Origin: an uncultured Clostridium sp.
GTDB taxonomy: Bacteria; Bacillota; Clostridia; Peptostreptococcales; Peptostreptococcaceae
Direction of reading: 5' to 3'
NCBI GenBank assembly: GCA_900557165.1
Contig: USRS01000089.1
Span: 1-9,957, forward strand
Length of the DNA: 9,957 nt
Shown: positions 5,873 to 9,957 of the stretch, one piece after another
Position numbering within the stretch: position 1 is the first letter of the stretch
Layout: each line of letters starts with the position of its first letter
Notes under the pieces: generated by a model
What the model saw: the letters and a program-made list of their open reading frames with translations, nothing else
Told to the model about the DNA's origin: nothing
Database searches by the model: none
Program-made: the position numbers and the translations under genes

Positions 5873-6598
5873 ATGAAGAAAAAAATTATTATTACAATAA
5901 GTGTTATATTAGGAATAATTCTTGGTGGTAGTTTAGTTTGGTCTTCAAAATCTTATAAACCAAACGAATTAGCAATACAAGCATTAAATAGTGATAAAAA
6001 AATAGAAGTTAAAAATGATAAATTTATATCATTTACTCCCCAAAATCAAAAAGTAGAAAAAGGTTTCATATTTTATCCAGGAGCAGGAGTAGAACCTGAA
6101 GCATATGCGCCAATATGTAGAGAAATAGCTTTAAAAGGATATGAAGTAGTAATTGCAAAGATGCCTCTAAATTTAGCAATATTGTCACCAAATAAAGCTG
6201 ATAAGATAATATCTTCTTATAATAATATAAAAACTTGGGCAATAGGAGGTCATTCACTGGGAGGAGTAATGGCATCTAAATATGCAAGTAATCATGATGA
6301 CATCAAAGCTGTGGCTTTTTATGCATCTTATCCAAGTAATGATGAATTAAAAGATTTAGACTTAGAAGTTTTATCTCTTTATGGTGAAAAAGATGGAGTA
6401 TTAAACAAAGGAAATTTAGCTAAATCAAAAGAAAATCTTCCAAGTGATGCAAAATTTATTGAAATAAAAGGTGGTAATCATAGTCAGTTTGGTGATTATG
6501 GATTACAAAATGGAGATGAAAAAGCATCTATAACTGAAGAAAAACAGTTTGAAACAACGGCCAATTATACAATTGAAGTACTAGACAAAATTAAATAA
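5873..6598 (+). CDS. Membrane-anchored alpha/beta hydrolase
   Basis: The 241-residue protein has an N-terminal hydrophobic helix (about residues 5-23, after MKKK) and an alpha/beta-hydrolase domain facing outside. The catalytic triad can be read: Ser128 in the nucleophile elbow GHSLGG (126-131), Asp174 in LYGEKDGV, and His203 in GGNHSQFG. The oxyanion region is probably FYPGAGVEPEAY (67-78). It resembles the small dienelactone-hydrolase-like group (Abhydrolase_5), but the substrate is unknown: an ester or a short-chain acyl compound. No Cys occurs in the signal region, so it is not a lipoprotein. AAAGGAGA at 5855-5862 supports the ATG. It lies just after the iron operon but behind a strong terminator and without a Fur box, so a link with siderophore cleavage is only a possibility. 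Confidence 0.82.
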   Translation: MKKKIIITISVILGIILGGSLVWSSKSYKPNELAIQALNSDKKIEVKNDKFISFTPQNQKVEKGFIFYPGAGVEPEAYAPICREIALKGYEVVIAKMPLNLAILSPNKADKIISSYNNIKTWAIGGHSLGGVMASKYASNHDDIKAVAFYASYPSNDELKDLDLEVLSLYGEKDGVLNKGNLAKSKENLPSDAKFIEIKGGNHSQFGDYGLQNGDEKASITEEKQFETTANYTIEVLDKIK

Positions 6599-6609
6599 TA
6601 ATATACTAG

Positions 6610-6682
6610 CCTTATTACAAAATTTATATTAAAAAGAAGGTATCTTGCCATATTTTCTATAAATTTTATAATAAGGTTTTTT
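6610..6682 (+). terminator. Long inverted repeat acting as a likely terminator
   Basis: The 19-base arm at 6610-6628 (CCTTATTA...) and the arm at 6658-6676 (...TAATAAGG) pair at 18 of 19 positions, with a 29-base loop between. Six T follow immediately at 6677-6682. The place, right after the hydrolase gene, and the T run fit an intrinsic terminator, though the loop is unusually large for one. Confidence 0.65.
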
Positions 6683-6758
6683 ATTGAAAAAATATTATTT
6701 AAAAAGGTAGAAAAAATAATAATATAGGTAAAAACAATAAATAAGAGAGGTGTATACA

Positions 6759-8168
6759 ATGGAAAATATATTAAGATATTATTTAATGCCCCATCCACCA
6801 TTGATAATACCGGAAGTAGGAAGGGGACAAGAAAAAGTAATACAAAAAACTATAGATGCATGTAATAAAATTGGAGAAGAAATAGGAGAATTAAAACCAG
6901 AGACGGTTGTAATTATAACTCCTCATGGAACAATGTTTTCGGATGCCCTTGCCATATCTAATGAGGAATATATAAAGGGCAATTTTACTCAGTTTAGAGA
7001 TTTTGAAACTTATATTGAAGGTAGTATTGATAAGGAATTCAATGAAAAATTAATTGACATATGCAATGAAAAAAATATACCTGCATTAGGTGTGGATTCA
7101 AAAATTTTAAAAAAATTTAATCGTGAATATGAACTAGACCACGGTGCAATGATTCCTATGTATTTTATAAATAAATTTTATAAAGACTATAAAATAGTTC
7201 ATGTTACATATGCAAAACTTAATGATATTGAATTATATAAATTTGGTATGGCTATAAAAGAAAGTGCAAAAGAATTAAATAAGAAAATTGTGTTCATAGC
7301 GAGTGGAGATTTATCACATAAACTCAAAGAAGATGGACATTATGAATATTCACCAGAAGGAGCTAAATTTGATAAAGCTCTTTTAGATAATTTAGAAAAA
7401 GGTGATGTATTAAGTATATTTAATATGGATAAATATATGGTTAAATGTGCAGGTGAGTGTGGTTTAAGATCAGTGTTTATTATGCTAGGAGCAATGGAGG
7501 GAGAAGAGGCTAAAGGAAAATTACTATCATATGAAGGGCCATTTGGTGTTGGGTATGGTGTAATGTCTTTTAATAATGAAGAAAAGGGTGATGTAAAATT
7601 AGAATCATTAATTAATATGAAAAAAGAAATTTTAAATAAAAAAATATCAAATGCAAATCCTTATGTAAAAATAGCAAGAGAAAGTTTAAATCATTATTAT
7701 AGTAGTGGTCATCTTATGGCAAAACCAATTAATTTATCAAAAGAATTAAGTAAAGATAGAGGAGGCGTTTTCGTCTCATTAAAGAAAAATGGACTTTTAA
7801 GAGGATGCATGGGAACTTTTTTACCAACAACTGATTCCATAGCTGAAGAAATAATAAAAAATGTAGTTTTAGCAGCTACACAAGATCCAAGATTTGAAAG
7901 AGTTAGTGAAGATGAATTGCTAGATTTAGATATATCAGTTGATGTTTTAGAAAGACCACATAAAGCAACAAAAGAAGAATTAGATCCTAAAAAGTATGGT
8001 GTGATTGCTATTCAAGGACATAAAAAAGGTTTGCTTCTTCCTGATTTAGAAGGTGTTGATACAGTTGAACAACAACTTCAAATAGCTTGTGAAAAAGCAG
8101 GTATAAGTCTTGATGAAGAATATGATATAGAAAGATTTAAGGTAACAAGATATAAAGAAGGTGAATAG
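6759..8168 (+). CDS. amrB-amrA: MEMO1-AMMECR1 fusion protein (AmmeMemoRadiSam B and A domains)
   Basis: The 469-residue protein joins two domains. Residues 1-270 are a MEMO1/class III extradiol dioxygenase-like domain (AmrB) with H12 in MPHPP, H56 in TPHGT, DHGAMIP (127-133), SGDLSHKL (182-189) and CAGECGLRS (230-238). Residues 300-469 are an AMMECR1 domain (AmrA) with GGVFVSLKKNGLLRGCMGTF (335-354), the hallmark LRGCMGT, and QDPRFERV (375-382). The two usually work with a radical SAM protein (AmrS); the reaction is not settled. Human MEMO1 has been reported to bind metals, including iron. The start is ATG 6759 with AGAGAGG at 6744-6750 eight bases upstream; the in-frame GTG at 6750 lies inside that RBS and is rejected. 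No radical SAM gene lies next to it in this window. Confidence 0.9.
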   Translation: MENILRYYLMPHPPLIIPEVGRGQEKVIQKTIDACNKIGEEIGELKPETVVIITPHGTMFSDALAISNEEYIKGNFTQFRDFETYIEGSIDKEFNEKLIDICNEKNIPALGVDSKILKKFNREYELDHGAMIPMYFINKFYKDYKIVHVTYAKLNDIELYKFGMAIKESAKELNKKIVFIASGDLSHKLKEDGHYEYSPEGAKFDKALLDNLEKGDVLSIFNMDKYMVKCAGECGLRSVFIMLGAMEGEEAKGKLLSYEGPFGVGYGVMSFNNEEKGDVKLESLINMKKEILNKKISNANPYVKIARESLNHYYSSGHLMAKPINLSKELSKDRGGVFVSLKKNGLLRGCMGTFLPTTDSIAEEIIKNVVLAATQDPRFERVSEDELLDLDISVDVLERPHKATKEELDPKKYGVIAIQGHKKGLLLPDLEGVDTVEQQLQIACEKAGISLDEEYDIERFKVTRYKEGE

Positions 8169-8182
8169 ATTTATATTCCACT

Positions 8183-8212
8183 AATATTTATACATAATAA
8201 GATAAATATTTT
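8183..8212 (+). terminator. Weak AT-only hairpin after the fusion gene
   Basis: AATATTTAT (8183-8191) pairs with ATAAATATT (8202-8210) around a 10-base loop and is followed by only two T. It has no G-C pair, so termination would be weak and it may be a chance fold in AT-rich DNA. Confidence 0.3.
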
Positions 8213-8286
8213 GATTGCAAAAAATATATAAATATCATATTTTAATAAAATTATATATCGTAAATAAAATTTCTAAGGACAACTAT

Positions 8287-8314
8287 TTGAATATGCCTTG
8301 ATATATACTATAAT
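8287..8314 (+). promoter_or_regulatory. Likely promoter of the lacI-type/glucokinase pair
   Basis: TTGAAT (8287-8292) and a perfect TATAAT (8309-8314) are separated by 16 bases, about 55 bases before the regulator start. I see no clear LacI-type operator with a central CG overlapping it, so autoregulation cannot be claimed. Confidence 0.6.
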
Positions 8315-8368
8315 TAAAAAGAATAAATCCAAAATTAAATAAAATATATTATAAATTAGGAGATGAGG

Positions 8369-9049
8369 ATGAAAGTTACTATTAAAGATGTAGCAAAAGA
8401 AGCTAATGTGGCTGTTTCAACAGTATCTAGAGTTCTTTCTAATAGTGATAAGATCAGTGATAAGACAAAGAAAAAAGTTTTAGATGCAGTAAAAAAACTG
8501 AATTATATTCCAAATGAAATGGCTAGAAGTCTTGCTACAAAAAGAACAAATATATTGGCAGTGATTATACCACAATGGATTTGTGATTCCTTTTATCATC
8601 CTTTTTTTCTTCAAGTTTTTAGGGGAATAAGTAATTGTGCTAAAGATAGGGGTTATTTTATAATGTATGGGTTCAAAGAAGATGATGATGACACTTGGAT
8701 TAATAGATTTATACAAAGTAATTTTGTAGAGGGGATTTTATTATTTCATGAAGAAAATGATAAAATAATAATCAAATATCTAAAAGATATAGGATTTCCG
8801 TTTGTATCTATAAGTTTACCTGATAACATGGAAAATGCTTTAAATTTTAAAGAAGAAAATGAAAAATTTATACATGAAGCAAATGGTAAATATTTGGGAA
8901 GTTATATATCAAAAATTATAATGGATAAATTGGAAAGCAAAAATCCAGGTGAAAAATACTACATTATAAACACTAAACTAATAGAAAAAGAGCCTTTACT
9001 TGAGAAGATGAAAAGTATGGTTTTATACAATAGAAATATAAAAGAATGA
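8369..9049 (+). CDS. LacI-family regulator with a shortened sensor domain
   Basis: The N-terminus is a complete LacI-type DNA-binding domain: helix-turn-helix VTIKDVAKEANVAVSTVSRV (3-22) and hinge region PNEMARSLATKRTNILAVII (48-67). A first part of the periplasmic-binding-like sensor follows (FYHPFFLQVFRGISNCAKDR to FPFVSISLPDN, residues 75-153). The text then jumps to a helical segment and YYIINTKLIEKEPL (197-210), which resembles the last strand of the family (..IDTELIERES). The protein has 226 residues against about 330-340 usual, so some 100 residues of the sensor's second lobe are missing with the frame kept. It could still bind DNA, but effector response and dimer contacts are doubtful. 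The start is ATG 8369, 6 bases after AGGAG; the in-frame ATG at 8363 abuts the RBS. Glucokinase follows after 33 bases. Confidence 0.8.
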   Translation: MKVTIKDVAKEANVAVSTVSRVLSNSDKISDKTKKKVLDAVKKLNYIPNEMARSLATKRTNILAVIIPQWICDSFYHPFFLQVFRGISNCAKDRGYFIMYGFKEDDDDTWINRFIQSNFVEGILLFHEENDKIIIKYLKDIGFPFVSISLPDNMENALNFKEENEKFIHEANGKYLGSYISKIIMDKLESKNPGEKYYIINTKLIEKEPLLEKMKSMVLYNRNIKE

Positions 9050-9082
9050 TATTAACATATACAGCAATTAGGAGGATAAAAA

Positions 9083-9957
9083 ATGAAAAAATATTTGGTG
9101 GGAATTGATATAGGTGGAACTACAGTAAAGCTTGGATTATTTGATTTAAATGGAGAATTATTAGATAAGTGGGAAATTGAAACTAGAAAAACTGAAAAAG
9201 GGAGATATATTTTATCAGATATAGCCAAGTCTATTGATAGTATCTTAAGTAAAAAAAATATTAATAAAAATGAAGTTAAAGGTGTTGGTGTAGGTGTTCC
9301 TGGACCAGTAAAAGATAATGGAGCTGTTGTAGGATGTGTAAATTTAGGATGGCCAGTATTCAATGTAGAAAAATCATTAGAAGAAATTTTAAATTTACCT
9401 GTAAAAGTTGCTAATGATGCAAATATTGCAGCTCTGGGAGAAATGTTTAAAGGTGGAGGAAATGGTTATGAAAATATGATAATGGTAACTCTAGGAACTG
9501 GAGTAGGAGGAGGCGTTATCATAAATGGACAAATACTTGCTGGAAATAATGGAGCAGGAGGGGAAATTGGACATATAACTGTAAACCCACATGAAAAAGA
9601 AAGTTGTAATTGTGGTAGAAAAGGTTGTTTAGAACAATATACTTCTGCTACGGGAATAGTTAAAATTGCTAAAGAAATATTAGTAAAAGAAGATTATGAT
9701 TCAAATCTTAGAAATATTGAAAATATAACAGCAAAAGATATTTTTGATTTAGCAAAAAATAATGATAAATTAGCTTTAAAAATAGTTGAAAAGTTTAGTA
9801 ATATATTAGGAAGAGCACTTGCTAATATATCTATTATTTGTAATCCGGAAGTTTTTGTAATAGGTGGAGGTGTTTCAAAAGCAGGAGATATATTACTAGA
9901 AGGTATAAAAAAATCTTATAGAGAAAATGCATTTCATGCAACTGTTGATACAAAGTT
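9083..9957 (+). CDS. glcK: ROK-family glucokinase (3' end beyond window)
   Basis: The reading is open for 291 codons to the window edge with no stop. It shows the ROK kinase pattern: ATP phosphate loop GIDIGGTTVK (7-16), GVGVGVPGPV (67-76), catalytic Asp112 in VANDANIAALGE, second phosphate motif TLGTGVGGGV (136-145), sugar-contacting EIGH (161-164), and the structural zinc site from His164, Cys175, Cys177 and Cys182 in CNCGRKGCLE. VIGGGVSKAG (259-268) is the adenosine-side motif. It phosphorylates glucose (perhaps other hexoses) with ATP in the cytoplasm. ROK kinases are normally about 310-320 residues, so only some 25 are missing. AGGAGG at 9070-9075 stands 7 bases before the ATG. It appears to be in one operon with the LacI-type gene. 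It has no separate N-terminal helix-turn-helix, so it is a kinase rather than a ROK repressor. Confidence 0.92.
   Translation, partial: MKKYLVGIDIGGTTVKLGLFDLNGELLDKWEIETRKTEKGRYILSDIAKSIDSILSKKNINKNEVKGVGVGVPGPVKDNGAVVGCVNLGWPVFNVEKSLEEILNLPVKVANDANIAALGEMFKGGGNGYENMIMVTLGTGVGGGVIINGQILAGNNGAGGEIGHITVNPHEKESCNCGRKGCLEQYTSATGIVKIAKEILVKEDYDSNLRNIENITAKDIFDLAKNNDKLALKIVEKFSNILGRALANISIICNPEVFVIGGGVSKAGDILLEGIKKSYRENAFHATVDTK

Noticed and set aside
6750..6758. GTG 6750 as start of the MEMO1-AMMECR1 fusion
   Set aside because: The GTG overlaps the AGAGAGG ribosome binding site; ATG 6759 has correct spacing and begins the domain directly.
8363..8368. ATG 8363 as start of the LacI-type gene
   Set aside because: It touches the AGGAG with no spacer, whereas ATG 8369 has a 6-base spacer and gives the usual LacI N-terminus.
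8169..8368. A cre or LacI operator in the gap before the LacI-type gene
   Set aside because: I found no palindrome with a central CG that fits these sites; only a promoter is supported.
9052..9363. Minus-strand 103-codon open frame
   Set aside because: It lies wholly across the start of the glucokinase gene, whose motifs are clear; its own protein is low-complexity and without recognisable features.
1..9957. CRISPR array, tRNA, rRNA, insertion sequence or phage genes
   Set aside because: No regularly spaced repeats, cloverleaf-like segments, transposase motifs or phage structural genes were seen in either strand.

Overview
This is low-GC, AT-rich DNA with strong AGGAGG-type ribosome binding sites and heavy AGA/ATA codon use. 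These traits and the gene families point to a Clostridium-like Firmicute, quite possibly from the gut. The first ~110-150 bases are the exception. They carry the 5' end of a minus-strand lipoprotein gene (Cys then Ser and a run of Asp, ~41% G+C by hand count, no clear Shine-Dalgarno) that looks like Bacteroidetes. This end is either a chimeric assembly edge or a transfer junction.

Left part (about 111-1760): a decayed stretch. A fragment of ECF sigma factor region 2, lacking both ends, reads in frame straight into a small membrane protein. One base later comes a YfjL-like membrane-anchored protein that stops early, with what looks like its C-terminal tail in another frame just downstream. A YfcE/MJ0936-type metallophosphoesterase follows, with a strong RBS inside the end of that tail and a small terminator after it.

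Centre (1863-5808): an iron-siderophore ABC importer in the order permease, permease, ATPase, binding protein, matching Bacillus subtilis yclNOPQ in order and approximate lengths. Two near-consensus Fur boxes flank the promoter and a third sits directly before the binding-protein gene, so iron-dependent repression is well supported. The genes overlap or are tightly packed except for a 103-base gap before yclQ, which holds a perfect hairpin and the third Fur box. The YclQ homologue has no cysteine at all, so it is probably held by an N-terminal membrane helix rather than a lipid. A strong terminator ends the operon.

Right part: a membrane-anchored alpha/beta hydrolase; a MEMO1-AMMECR1 fusion (AmmeMemoRadiSam B plus A domains) without its radical SAM partner next to it; then a LacI-family regulator that appears to lack the middle of its sensor domain, followed 33 bases later by a ROK-family glucokinase that runs off the right edge. 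The last two genes look like one sugar-related operon.

I found no wholly new system. The best leads are the probable chimera at the left edge, the gene wreckage at 151-1295, the cysteine-less binding protein with its own Fur box, and the shortened LacI protein.
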